DNA of 33,486 nt from Clostridia bacterium (GCA_017406805.1 JAFQXU010000028.1:1-33486), one strand, 5' to 3'. Positions 6,937 to 16,216 are shown, numbered from the stretch's first letter. The notes: generated from the letters alone by a model not told the origin. A program made the numbers and translations.

Positions 6937-9900
6937 ATGAGTAATGTACCTAAACTTGATAATAGAGACGCCGATAAATTACTCCAAGAAGTAAAAACAC
7001 TTGCCAGGCAGTATACTCCGGAGTGGAATTTTGATGAAAACAGTTCGGATTTTGGTGTGGTGTTTTCCAAGATATTTTGCGCTATGATGGAAAATACCAT
7101 AAGTAGATACAACAAAACTTCTTATAATCATTATCTTACTTTTTTAAATATGCTTGGTGTGAACCTTAAACCTGCTGCTCCTGCGAGCGGTATGATAGTT
7201 GCTGAGGCTTTGTCTTCAAGCGACGGAGTTTATATAGATAAAGGTACGCAGCTTTATGCAGATTCAGGCAGCGAAGATAATATTACTTACGAAACTGTGG
7301 ATTCACTTTCTATTGTTGATACGGGTATAAAAAGCATATGCTTTACGGATTATGATTCCGATTTTATAGGTTATGTTTATAATCAACCCGAAAATGTTGT
7401 AGCTAATGACGATGACGAAGAAAACAAAATCAAGCCTTTTAAAATTTTTGATAACGTTTTAAATGAAAACAAGCAGTCTCACGAAATATATTTTTGTGAT
7501 GATGTGGTTTTTAATATGGCCTGTACAGATGTGAAATTTGAATTTTTAAATAAACTTTCCGCAAATAGAAACAAAGAATTGCCGGAAATCTTTTCTGACC
7601 CAAAAAACGCCGTTTGGGAATATTATAATGGAGAAAAATGGACGCCTGCCGAAAAAGTGGAAAAAGTGGATGGTTCAGTAAGGGTTAAATTTGATGATAT
7701 AACCCAAGAAACCCAAGTGATGGGAGAAAGAGGAAGATATTTAAGGTGCAAATTTAAAAAAGTTCCGGAAGGCGGCATACGTGTTACGGATATAAATTAT
7801 AATTCGGCTTCAAAGAATTTAAGCGCAGATTTTGTTAATATGGATGACACTGAACTTGACAATAAAGAATTTTACCCCTTTGGCGAAGAATATAACATGT
7901 ATAATATTTTTACAATAGCATGTGAAGAAGCATTTACCAAAATTGGCGCAACGGTGGAAGTAAATGCGGACTTGCAGTTTGCAAAAGTTAAAACAGACCT
8001 GGAAATGCCCGGGAAAAGATATAAACATATAATGACAGACGTAGATTTTGCCGATTTAAAACCCGATAATATAAAAATAGAAAAAATTATCTGGGAATAT
8101 TGGAACGGCGAGGGCTGGGCGCACCTGAAATGTGATGAAGAAGCAAAAAATTTCTTTAAAGTAGAAAAAGAAAATATGGAATCGGAAGATAATGTGTTTC
8201 ACCGCAGCTTTAAATTTGAATGTCCAAAAGATATACAGCCAATTGGGGTTGGCTCCAAAGAGGCACATTTTATCCGCGCAAAGATATCTAAAATGAATAA
8301 TCAATATGATTATTATGCAAATTATATTTCACCTTTTGTTAAAAACATAAGTTTTGATTATAAGTTTGAAAATGTAACCCACGAGGTAAGAGCATTAAAA
8401 GTTGTAAGCGATTTGCAAGAAAAAGAAATCGAAATTTCAAACATGGGCATGACATCACTTATGGAAAATACCATTTGCAGTTGCCCGGCAATGTATATGT
8501 GCTTAAAAAGGCCCTTGCCGCCGGGAATGATAAGAATTTTTGTGGATATAGAAGAAGGTATCCACAGGTTTAATCCAACTTTAAAATGGGAATATTTTGC
8601 CGATGATGGAAAAGGTGGCGCTAAGTGGAAACACATAGACACTGTGGATTTAACGGATAATTTTTCACACAGCGAAATGGTGACCATTATAGGCAAAGAC
8701 GATTTTAAAGAAGCTGAACTTTTTGGCTCTAAGGGCTACTATTTGCGAATAATAAACCCGGACAAAAAATATGCGAGTGATAAAGATATTGCCAGACGCC
8801 CGATTATAAACAACATAAAGTTTAACGCTGTAAAAATAGTTCAGATAAACACATGTGACCCGGAATATTTTTCGATTGAAGCGGACGAGGAAGATAAAGT
8901 ATGCGAGCTTTCTTCTCCGAATGTTTCTAAAGTCAGTGTGTGGGTGAATGAATTTGGCAACGTTTCCACAAACGAACAAGAGGAATTTTTGAAAATGTCC
9001 AAAAAAGAAGTTTTGCCGGAATATGATGAATATGGAAAACTGGAAGCACTTTGGATAAAATGGAAAGAAGTTCCGAATTTAATAGCTCATGGCCCGAATG
9101 ACAGAGTATATGAAATGGACTATTATAGCGGAAAAGTTCAGTTTGGTAATGGTAGAAACGGAAAAATTCCCACTGAACAGTATAATGAAAGCATAAGAAT
9201 AGATTACGCAGTCTGCAACGGCACAAAAGGAAATTTGGAACCTGGGGAAATAGAAGGCTTTGTGGAGTCGATAAGAGAAGTTTCTTCAGTTACAAATGAA
9301 GGCGCCGTTATCGGCGGAGTTGATATGGAAACCGTTGATAATGCCGCAAGCAGAATGTTTGGTCAAGTTTCTGGCGGGAACAGAGTGGTTTCGCTTTCTG
9401 ATTTCGAAGATACAATTAAATATAACGACAGAAATATTTACCGCGTAAAGTGTTTATCTCACGTTGATGAATACGATACGCCGGCGCTTGGCGTTACATC
9501 TATTGCCGTTTTGCCGTGCAAGTTTATGCAGGGCTACGAAAAATTCCAAGGAATTAAAAATCATATTTGGCAACTCCTGGACGAAAAAGCCCCCGTTACT
9601 TTGTCTAATTCCCCACGGCTTAGAATTTTTGAGGTAAGATACGTTGAAACTTGCGTTTCTGTTGATATTGTAATAGACGACTTTAACGCCTATCAAGGAG
9701 TTTACAGCGAGATAGAATCCAAACTAAAAGAATTTTTAAACCCCATTACAGGGAATTTTTCCAAAAAAGGTTGGGAAATAGGGGAATTTCCCAGAAAAGA
9801 ATTTATATATAACTATATAAAAGTAATTCCAAATATAAAATGGATAAAATCAGTTAATATATTTACCAAGATAATTACTCCCGAAGGCAAAAAAGAGATA

Positions 9901-9978
9901 GATTTTGAAAACGTTAAAAAACAACATTTTGTGGTTCCGATTTATGGAACTCCGGAAATAAATATTACAGTGGATTAA
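6937..9978 (+). CDS. Baseplate-J/gp6-like wedge protein, large form
   Basis: A 1013-residue baseplate protein of the gp6/Afp11 type. The N-terminus has the typical opening (residues 1-60, TPEWNFDENSSDFGVVFSKIF), followed by beta-rich insert domains with two EYYNGE/EYWNGEGW-like Trp/Tyr motifs. The conserved baseplate-J core starts near residue 785 (GAVIGGVDMETVDNAASRMF, VSGGNRVVSLSDFEDTI) and continues to about 985. These proteins form the wedges around the hub that trigger sheath contraction. In-frame upstream sequence meets a stop at 6913 and offers no other plausible start codon. The ATG itself has no close Shine-Dalgarno; see the leader element just upstream. Confidence 0.9.
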   Translation: MSNVPKLDNRDADKLLQEVKTLARQYTPEWNFDENSSDFGVVFSKIFCAMMENTISRYNKTSYNHYLTFLNMLGVNLKPAAPASGMIVAEALSSSDGVYIDKGTQLYADSGSEDNITYETVDSLSIVDTGIKSICFTDYDSDFIGYVYNQPENVVANDDDEENKIKPFKIFDNVLNENKQSHEIYFCDDVVFNMACTDVKFEFLNKLSANRNKELPEIFSDPKNAVWEYYNGEKWTPAEKVEKVDGSVRVKFDDITQETQVMGERGRYLRCKFKKVPEGGIRVTDINYNSASKNLSADFVNMDDTELDNKEFYPFGEEYNMYNIFTIACEEAFTKIGATVEVNADLQFAKVKTDLEMPGKRYKHIMTDVDFADLKPDNIKIEKIIWEYWNGEGWAHLKCDEEAKNFFKVEKENMESEDNVFHRSFKFECPKDIQPIGVGSKEAHFIRAKISKMNNQYDYYANYISPFVKNISFDYKFENVTHEVRALKVVSDLQEKEIEISNMGMTSLMENTICSCPAMYMCLKRPLPPGMIRIFVDIEEGIHRFNPTLKWEYFADDGKGGAKWKHIDTVDLTDNFSHSEMVTIIGKDDFKEAELFGSKGYYLRIINPDKKYASDKDIARRPIINNIKFNAVKIVQINTCDPEYFSIEADEEDKVCELSSPNVSKVSVWVNEFGNVSTNEQEEFLKMSKKEVLPEYDEYGKLEALWIKWKEVPNLIAHGPNDRVYEMDYYSGKVQFGNGRNGKIPTEQYNESIRIDYAVCNGTKGNLEPGEIEGFVESIREVSSVTNEGAVIGGVDMETVDNAASRMFGQVSGGNRVVSLSDFEDTIKYNDRNIYRVKCLSHVDEYDTPALGVTSIAVLPCKFMQGYEKFQGIKNHIWQLLDEKAPVTLSNSPRLRIFEVRYVETCVSVDIVIDDFNAYQGVYSEIESKLKEFLNPITGNFSKKGWEIGEFPRKEFIYNYIKVIPNIKWIKSVNIFTKIITPEGKKEIDFENVKKQHFVVPIYGTPEINITVD

Positions 9979-9994
9979 AGGCAGGTGAAAAGGC

Positions 9995-12157
9995 ATGATA
10001 GAACTTGAAAACCTTCATAACCGTTCTTTAGATGATATTTTGGACGAATATTTAAATAAAATACCATACTTTAGCACGGAATGGACAGATTATCAAGAAG
10101 CAGACCCGGGTATTACTTTGGTGGAGCTTTTTAGCTGGCTAAAATGGGTGCAGCATGAATATTTAAACAGGGAAGTTCCGGGAGTAAGCACAAAGTTTTT
10201 AAGGCTTTTAGATGTAAATAGATACAAAAACAAAGGCGCAAAAACTTTTGTGGAAGTTTCTCATATAAAAGAAAACACGGATCTTCCTGTGCGAACCCAG
10301 TGGAAATCGGGAAACATGGTTTTTGAAAATACCGAAAATCAAACACTAATAAATTCTTCTATACTAAATATTGAATTTGATAACCCCGAGACGCCATCGC
10401 AAGAGGAATACTACAAATTTGACGGGAATAATGTTTTTTATGTTTTTGGTAAAAATACTGAACGCAAAGAAACGACTAGCGGGGAAAGACGCTTTATAAT
10501 TTCATTTGATGCGCCTATACCCCAGGATAAAATGTTTAATATTTTCTTTTCGGTTTATAACAGCCACGACCTTAAGCGTAACCCGATTAAAGAAAGCGAT
10601 AAATTTGTGCCGATGGCAAAAATTAAATGGGAGTACTACGGCACAAAAGGCGGAAAAACAGGCTGGTATGAAATAGATGTAATTAAAGATTTTACCTATG
10701 AATTTTTGTTTTCCGGTATTGTTACAATGAAAATTGACGGTATGGTTGAACCGATGGACGGAGAATATAAAATTCGTGCAACGCTTCTTTACGACGAATA
10801 CGATTATCCGCCAAGGATTGATAATGTTATCACAAACGTTTTTTCGGTTACTCAAAACGAAACCAAATGTGAAAACATAGTAATAAAAAAGCAAGATATT
10901 TTGCCTGATTTTAGTGTGGAAGTGCCCAGAAATCTTGCACTTTATGGCAGAAGTGAAGTTTACCTAAAAAGTGATGGCGGCTGGGTAAGAACTTCCTCCC
11001 CGACGTTTAAGTCCTTTACAAAAAAAGGCAAACTAACGGTTGACCTTTCCGAAGTTTGGGACGAGCTAAAAAACTTAAAACCCGACGATGATGCCGTTAT
11101 GATTGTTTCTTATGGCCAAGATTTTAAAGATAGTGCTGTTCTTGGCAGCGGAACGGGAATGACAAACCAAACTTTTAAATTTGAATTTAAAAATGTACTT
11201 TATAACGATTTGGAACTTTTAATTTCAGAAAAAATAAACGGAAAAGAAGTATTTTTTAAATGGAAACGTGTTGATGATTTTTATTCTTCGGGTAAATACG
11301 ACAGGCATTTTGTTTATGATGAAGATGAAAAAGTTATAATTTTCGGTGATCACGAGCACGGAATGGCTCCTCGCCCCGGCAATGATAACATTATAATATG
11401 TGGGCTTAGGTTTACGTCTGGGTATAAATCAAATATAAAAGAAAACATGATTTCTTCTGTAGTTACCAGGAATAACGCACTTAGTAATTCTCGAATTTCT
11501 CAAATAACGGAGGCTACCGGAGGCAGGGATACAGAAAGCATTGAGCATGCATCGGCAAGAGCCGCCGAGATATTTAGCAATCCATATAGAGCAGTTAGCA
11601 AAAAAGATTATGAAAATATAGTAAAAAGCACGCCCGGGCTTATGTTTACCAATGTTAAAATCCTTCCAAATTATATGCCCGGGGAAGATACTTCAAAACA
11701 GAACTGTGTTACCATAGCGGTTAGATGGAACAGAAAAGTGGGCCTTACTCTTCCAAAAAGTTTTGAACAAAATATTATGAACCATATTAATAAATACAGG
11801 CTGATAAACACGCACGTTAAAGTGATAAGCCCGGAATATATAGGCCTTATAATAAGCGGGAAAATAGTTGTGGATTCATTTTACAGGGAAGAAGATAAAA
11901 CAATAGAAAAAGAAATAAAAAGATTTATCAAAAATATGAACGAAGACCTTGGAAGGACTCTTCATTTTGGAGATGTTTTTGGAATGATTGATAAATTAAA
12001 GTATGTTTCAAGGCTGGATAATTTAAGAATTGTCCCTGTAGGAAATTTTATCCAGAAAAATGTTTCCGAAGATATAATAATTCCTCCAAACGGGGTTTAT
12101 TATGTGGAAAAAATTGATTTTAATTATATTAAGAATTCAGAGATTTATAAAGGTTAG
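9995..12157 (+). CDS. Second baseplate-J-like assembly protein
   Basis: A 720-residue protein resembling the 'putative baseplate assembly protein' group. N-terminal ILDEYLNKIPYFSTEWTDYQ and DPGITLVELFSWLKW are followed by beta-rich insert domains. The C-terminal baseplate-J core includes ITEATGGRDTESIEHASARA, NPYRAVSKKDYENIVKSTPG and DDLGRTLHFGDVFGMID-like sequence. It is paralogous in architecture to the preceding gene, so wedge heterodimers are likely, as with gp6/gp7-type pairs in related particles. It starts 16 bases after its neighbour with GCAGGTGA as ribosome binding site. Confidence 0.88.
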   Translation: MIELENLHNRSLDDILDEYLNKIPYFSTEWTDYQEADPGITLVELFSWLKWVQHEYLNREVPGVSTKFLRLLDVNRYKNKGAKTFVEVSHIKENTDLPVRTQWKSGNMVFENTENQTLINSSILNIEFDNPETPSQEEYYKFDGNNVFYVFGKNTERKETTSGERRFIISFDAPIPQDKMFNIFFSVYNSHDLKRNPIKESDKFVPMAKIKWEYYGTKGGKTGWYEIDVIKDFTYEFLFSGIVTMKIDGMVEPMDGEYKIRATLLYDEYDYPPRIDNVITNVFSVTQNETKCENIVIKKQDILPDFSVEVPRNLALYGRSEVYLKSDGGWVRTSSPTFKSFTKKGKLTVDLSEVWDELKNLKPDDDAVMIVSYGQDFKDSAVLGSGTGMTNQTFKFEFKNVLYNDLELLISEKINGKEVFFKWKRVDDFYSSGKYDRHFVYDEDEKVIIFGDHEHGMAPRPGNDNIIICGLRFTSGYKSNIKENMISSVVTRNNALSNSRISQITEATGGRDTESIEHASARAAEIFSNPYRAVSKKDYENIVKSTPGLMFTNVKILPNYMPGEDTSKQNCVTIAVRWNRKVGLTLPKSFEQNIMNHINKYRLINTHVKVISPEYIGLIISGKIVVDSFYREEDKTIEKEIKRFIKNMNEDLGRTLHFGDVFGMIDKLKYVSRLDNLRIVPVGNFIQKNVSEDIIIPPNGVYYVEKIDFNYIKNSEIYKG

Positions 12158-12169
12158 GGGGCGAAAGCA

Positions 12170-13333
12170 GTGGCTTCAGGAGCAAAATGTTTTGTTTTAA
12201 ACAGAAAAACGGATTTCTTAAACAGTAGTATATCAAGTAATTTTAAATTTACCGAAGACAAAATGGTTTCATCGGGGATTGGAGCGCAAAACAGCGTTTA
12301 CATCGCAGGACCTTTTGATAGCATGGAATCGGAAACTATTTGGCACAGATTAAGAATGGATTTGGAGCAGTCGCCGGGCATGATTTACAAGCTTAGAGTT
12401 TATGCAAGCGATACGCCCGAAGTATTAATACCAATTCCCGGTAAAGACGGCCTTTCCGAAGTGGACATTAATGAGTATATATTTGACAAAAATATTAATA
12501 TCAGCAGGAAAATAGACGTTTTTGATTATATAGGTGCAAAAGTTTTTGATAACTCTTTTGATGTTTTGCTGTATGGTTTAAAAGGCAGGTATTTTTGGTT
12601 TTGCTTGGAAGTTGTAAACAGCGAAATGGGTACGATTAAAATAAGTTCCATTAAAATTGAATTTCCCCAGATTTCATTTGCGCAGTATTTACCGGAAGTT
12701 TACACGGAAAATCAGCCACCTGACGCTTTTTTTCAAAGATTTATCGGGATATTCCAGTCCATATACACAGACCTTGAAGATAAAATTGATTACACGCCGA
12801 TAAAATTTGATGTTGATTCCACAAGCAGAGATTTTTTAACTTGGATAGCCGATTGGCTTTCTATTAAAGATATATCTTTGTGGGGAGAAGAAAAGTTAAG
12901 AAAGTTAATTAAAGAAGCAGTTAAGATATATAAAATGAAAGGCACCAAGCAGGCAGTTGCAAAAATAGTAAACGAGTATATAGGGGTAGAACCAATAATT
13001 GTAGAACAGTTTGACGTACGCCATAATATGTATTATGATAAGAATAAACCCGTAATAGAAAATCTTTTTGGGGATAATGGATATGTTTTTACTGTTATGT
13101 TGCCAGAAAATTATATTCCCGATTCTGAAAAGTATGTTGAACTTTTAAGAATCATAAACAGTGTTAAACCGATTGACTCAGTTTGTAATCTTGTTAGTTT
13201 AAATAACCAAACATATTTGGATCATCATTGTTATATGGGCATAAATTCTTTTATAACCACAAACGAAAGTTTGGTGCTTAACAAGAAGCAAAAAGAAGTT
13301 AATAATTTGATAATAACTAACTCAAAAATATAA
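12170..13333 (+). CDS. P2 gpI-type tail protein (phage tail protein domain)
   Basis: A 387-residue protein with a GTG start preceded by GGGGGCG. The N-terminal half (residues of about 30-160) is beta-rich. From about residue 166 the phage-tail-I signature is clear: FAQYLPEVYTENQPPDAFFQ, RFIGIFQSIYTDLEDKIDY, SRDFLTWIADWLSI, then YKMKGTKQAVAKIVNEYIGV. Members link the baseplate wedge to fibres or distal parts. The short C-terminal tail beyond about residue 350 is polar and variable. Spacing to the upstream gene is 12 bases and to the downstream gene 32 bases. Confidence 0.88.
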   Translation: MASGAKCFVLNRKTDFLNSSISSNFKFTEDKMVSSGIGAQNSVYIAGPFDSMESETIWHRLRMDLEQSPGMIYKLRVYASDTPEVLIPIPGKDGLSEVDINEYIFDKNINISRKIDVFDYIGAKVFDNSFDVLLYGLKGRYFWFCLEVVNSEMGTIKISSIKIEFPQISFAQYLPEVYTENQPPDAFFQRFIGIFQSIYTDLEDKIDYTPIKFDVDSTSRDFLTWIADWLSIKDISLWGEEKLRKLIKEAVKIYKMKGTKQAVAKIVNEYIGVEPIIVEQFDVRHNMYYDKNKPVIENLFGDNGYVFTVMLPENYIPDSEKYVELLRIINSVKPIDSVCNLVSLNNQTYLDHHCYMGINSFITTNESLVLNKKQKEVNNLIITNSKI

Positions 13334-13365
13334 AAAATAATTATTAAAAGGAAAGAGGAAGAAAA

Positions 13366-15150
13366 ATGAATAATAAACAATATTATCTGGCAGAAAGAAA
13401 CAATTATTTCTTTGGAAAACTTATGACGGTTCGTGATTTTGAAAGCGAACAGATGTACATGAATTCAAAACGTAAATTAAACAACAAAATGATGGGCGGT
13501 TCAGGCATAGTTTCGGGGCTGGACGTTATTTTGGTGGACAACAAAACTTTTTCTTTGGAATCGGGCATGGCGCTTGATTATATGGGCAGAGAAATTGTAG
13601 TCCCCGAGCCGTATATGAGAAGGCTTAATGTAATAAAAGGCTTTGAAGAAAACAAAAATAAAGGCATAGTTTATCTTTGCCTTGGCTACAAAGAAGAACT
13701 TAAAGAAACAACTTTTTCTGTGGCGGGTTCCGGAAAATCAAACGGCGTAAGCGAGGAATTTAACCGTATAGATGAGGGCTTTGAATTATTCTTAACTTCT
13801 CAGCCGCCAAAAAGCAACCTTAAACTTGACCATCTTGTTAATAAAGAAGTTGAAATTTATAACGAAAATGGTATTAAAATAAGCGCAGTTATGAAAAAAT
13901 ACGTAAACCCGCGCCAATGCTTAAAAATTACCATAATGTTTGAAAAAGAAAATGTTGAAGCACCCGTCAATTTTAATTTTAATATGCAAGGCGAGTTTTT
14001 TAGAGGGGTAAACGGCGAAAAAGAAGTTCCTGTGGCGTATCAAGAAACAGAAATTTCTACTTATAAAACATATTCAAAAGATTATTATATTTATTGCGAT
14101 GCTGCTGCAGATGCTTTTACAGATATAATAATAGACAGAAAGTCATTTCTTTTAAAAGTCGGTAAAGACGAGATAAGACTTTCCGAGGATTTTAAATTAC
14201 CGGTATCCGTAACCACCACACCGATAAAAGATGTTGTGGTAAAAGATTACTATTCTCAGAACTTTATAGAAAGAATAGAAAACGTGGAAGATAAATATAT
14301 CTACCTTGCAAAATTCCATTTGGTAAGCAATCAGTTGGATTATTTTATCGAAAGTTTTGAAAAACACCCGTTTAAGCAGTATCTTTATAGCAACGAGCTT
14401 TTAAGTTTGCTCCAAGAACTTGATGAAGATTTAGAAAGAACTCCACGTGTGGAGAATAAAACCGCATTACCTGATGAAACCGTTCCGCAAATTTTGGAAC
14501 TTCCAAAAGTCAAAGCGGACAACATAGTAACAGGTGTGGAAAGAATAAATCTGGGATTCAGCCCAAAAGTCGGAAAATCATACTATTCTTACGAATTCGT
14601 CCATGGCCTTGGAGAAGGCAACGTGGCGGTTGTTACGGCAATAGATAACAAAGCAAATTATTTAACTGACGATAAAGGCCTGCTGGTTTTTGGCGACAAA
14701 GGAATATTCTCGAAAGAAGAAATATCAATTTCAGCGCCGAATGTAACGATAGGTGCGATTGTAAATGCCAAAAAAGGTACAGTAAAATTAGGAGTGAAAC
14801 TTAACGAAAAAACAAACGCCCAGGCTGTGGATGTTCGTTGGTGGGCATTTAAACCTTTTGAAGCAAAAGAAGAAGACGATATCGTAATAGATGAAAACGT
14901 GCGTGTTGTAATCACGCCAAATACCACCCGTGTTAAACCGCTTGAGCAAGTAAGGTTCGAGGCTCACATAGACGGCTCGATAAATCAAGAGGTGCGTTGG
15001 GCAATGGCGGAAGAAAACACCGGTACAATTGATAATAACGGTCTTTACACTGCGCCGTCAAAAGAGGGCGTGTACGAAGTTAAGGCGTACAGCGTGAAAT
15101 TTGACGGCAAATCAGACTCAGCTTATGTTGTAGTAAGCTCCGCCGAATAA
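13366..15150 (+). CDS. eCIS-associated distal baseplate or fibre-like protein with C-terminal Ig-like domain
   Basis: A 594-residue protein, last gene of the operon. Residues of about 5-90 carry a motif set I associate with proteins in eCIS loci: YYLAERNNYFFGKLMTVRDF, an E.....N.KR..N..M pattern, GSGIVSGLDV and ALDYMGREIVVP. The middle is beta-rich. The last roughly 83 residues (from about 512) form a bacterial Ig-like (BIG2-type) fold: VVITPNTTRVKPLEQVRFEA, QEVRWAMAEENTGTIDNNG, GVYEVKAY. A terminal Ig domain suggests surface exposure and binding to a glycan or protein target, so this may be a receptor-contact part. That role is inference. Confidence 0.75.
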   Translation: MNNKQYYLAERNNYFFGKLMTVRDFESEQMYMNSKRKLNNKMMGGSGIVSGLDVILVDNKTFSLESGMALDYMGREIVVPEPYMRRLNVIKGFEENKNKGIVYLCLGYKEELKETTFSVAGSGKSNGVSEEFNRIDEGFELFLTSQPPKSNLKLDHLVNKEVEIYNENGIKISAVMKKYVNPRQCLKITIMFEKENVEAPVNFNFNMQGEFFRGVNGEKEVPVAYQETEISTYKTYSKDYYIYCDAAADAFTDIIIDRKSFLLKVGKDEIRLSEDFKLPVSVTTTPIKDVVVKDYYSQNFIERIENVEDKYIYLAKFHLVSNQLDYFIESFEKHPFKQYLYSNELLSLLQELDEDLERTPRVENKTALPDETVPQILELPKVKADNIVTGVERINLGFSPKVGKSYYSYEFVHGLGEGNVAVVTAIDNKANYLTDDKGLLVFGDKGIFSKEEISISAPNVTIGAIVNAKKGTVKLGVKLNEKTNAQAVDVRWWAFKPFEAKEEDDIVIDENVRVVITPNTTRVKPLEQVRFEAHIDGSINQEVRWAMAEENTGTIDNNGLYTAPSKEGVYEVKAYSVKFDGKSDSAYVVVSSAE

Positions 15151-15170
15151 AACCAAAAAAACACAAAAAT

Positions 15171-15212
15171 AAAAAGCTTCACATTTAAGTGAAGCTTTTT
15201 ATTTTTATGTAT
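15171..15212. terminator. Strong bidirectional hairpin terminator at the end of the injection-system operon
   Basis: A perfect 12-bp stem (AAAAAGCTTCAC at 15171-15182, GTGAAGCTTTTT at 15189-15200) with a 6-base loop is followed by ATTTTTAT. The A-rich left side lets it also serve the convergent small gene ending at 15227. Confidence 0.9.
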
Positions 15213-15226
15213 AATTCGAGATACAC

Positions 15227-15625
15227 TTAATTTTGATCCTGATCCTGATCCAGATCTAGTCTTTTTTGAAGGCCATAGGTAAACATTGGAGACTGAAAAA
15301 ACATAGATTTTTTTAGAATATAGTCAAAGTGGCTAAGTAAATGTCTAGTTTTAGAATCAATAGTTTGTTCAAGTTTGTTATATAGTTCTATGTCTTTTTG
15401 GTCTGGTTCGTTGCCTTCCTTTTTTAAAGTCTTAATTTTTTCATCTAGTTGGTCTAGCTTTTGTGCATCAGAGCTTTTAAGAATTCTTTTAATTTTTGAA
15501 GCAACTTTTGCCAGTTCGGTGCAGCTGCTTTCTGCACTTTTCATAAGCTCAGCAATTTCTTTTAGTCTTGTTACATCAGCTGTTTTCTTTGCAAAAGGTC
15601 TTTTAATGGAAATTAATTTTGGCAT
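15227..15625 (-). CDS. Small basic/acidic-tailed protein, paralog 1, unknown function
   Basis: A 132-residue protein not recognised from any family. It opens with MPKLISIKRPFAKKTA, shared exactly with the next gene, then has a helical region with AESSCTELAK and SSDAQKLDQLDEKIKTLKK. It ends in a D-Q repeat encoded by a GATCCT microrepeat (15235-15256). No signal peptide or membrane segment is seen. The ribosome binding site AAGGATGAT lies upstream of the ATG. It converges on the injection-system operon and shares its terminator. The conserved N-terminus next to a delivery machine makes a cargo role thinkable, but nothing proves it. Confidence 0.7.
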   Translation of the reverse strand: MPKLISIKRPFAKKTADVTRLKEIAELMKSAESSCTELAKVASKIKRILKSSDAQKLDQLDEKIKTLKKEGNEPDQKDIELYNKLEQTIDSKTRHLLSHFDYILKKSMFFQSPMFTYGLQKRLDLDQDQDQN

Positions 15626-15674
15626 TTTAAATCATCCTTTCAAGCAAAATATTTTATAACTGCCTTTGTAATTA

Positions 15675-15703
15675 TATATACATTATATATATTATAAAGT
15701 CAA
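15675..15703 (-). promoter_or_regulatory. Putative sigma-A promoter of small paralog 1
   Basis: On the minus strand TTGACT (15698-15703), a 17-base spacer and TATATA (15675-15680) precede the gene. The region is very AT-rich, so the exact -10 is uncertain. Confidence 0.4.
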
Positions 15704-15737
15704 GCTTTTCATTTTTATATATAATTGTGAGATACAA

Positions 15738-16160
15738 TTAATCTTGATCTTCATCTTCATCTTCATAGAGTCCGCCTAGGCCTTGTTTTAGGTCGACAAT
15801 AATGCCTCCATCAGATGCTAACGTAAAAAAAGTAGAGTCGCTCATAATGCGTTTTGCATCATTAAATACAAGTGAAAGTTTAGATTCAAAAGATTTGAAA
15901 AGTGTTTTAAGGAGTTTCACGTCTTTTGGGTCTGGTTTTTTGCCTTTATCTTTTAAAGTCATAATTTTTTCATTTAGTTGGTCTAGCTTTTTCGCATCAG
16001 AGCTTTTAAGCAATTTTTTAAATTTTGAAGCATCTTTTGCCAGTTCGGTGCAGCTGCTTTCTGCATCTTTAGCCAATTCAGCGATTGATTTTACTGCTTC
16101 GTTCTTAATGTTTGCTGTTTTCTTTGCAAAAGGTCTTTTAATGGAAATTAGCTTTGGCAT
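15738..16160 (-). CDS. Small protein, paralog 2, unknown function
   Basis: A 140-residue paralog of the neighbouring gene, with the same MPKLISIKRPFAKKTA start and closely related helices (AESSCTELAKDASKF, SSDAKKLDQLNEKIMTLK). The middle and C-terminal parts diverge, and the end is an acidic EDEDEDQD tail instead of D-Q repeats. No signal peptide or known domain is seen. Ribosome binding site AAGGATGAT is conserved with copy 1. No intact terminator follows, because the duplication brought only half of the hairpin, so transcripts may read into paralog 1. Confidence 0.7.
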   Translation of the reverse strand: MPKLISIKRPFAKKTANIKNEAVKSIAELAKDAESSCTELAKDASKFKKLLKSSDAKKLDQLNEKIMTLKDKGKKPDPKDVKLLKTLFKSFESKLSLVFNDAKRIMSDSTFFTLASDGGIIVDLKQGLGGLYEDEDEDQD

Positions 16161-16216
16161 TTTACATCATCCTTTCAGACAAAATATTTTATAACCATTT
16201 TTATGATTATATGTAT

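Larger units (their letters stand above)
15191..16210. repeat. About 510-bp tandem duplication carrying two small paralogous genes
   Basis: Copy one runs from about 15191 to 15700 and copy two from about 15701 to 16210. Similarity starts at GAAGCTTTTTATTTTTAT versus CAAGCTTTTCATTTTTAT. It continues through GAGATACA.TTAAT, the two genes, and the upstream CATCCTTTCA, AAAATATTTTATAAC and AT-rich promoter stretches. Copy two carries only the right half of the operon terminator hairpin, which marks the duplication joint. Confidence 0.85.

Noticed and set aside
2-15150. Prophage or prophage remnant
   Set aside because: Only tail and baseplate functions are seen. There is no capsid, portal, terminase, integrase, holin or lysin, and the operon ends in a clean terminator followed after two small genes by spoIIR. 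The left side is not visible, so the rejection is not absolute.
15235-15256. GATCCT microrepeat as a regulatory repeat or CRISPR-like array
   Set aside because: It is in-frame coding sequence for a D-Q tail, with only three to four short units. No CRISPR-type repeats with spacers occur anywhere in the window.
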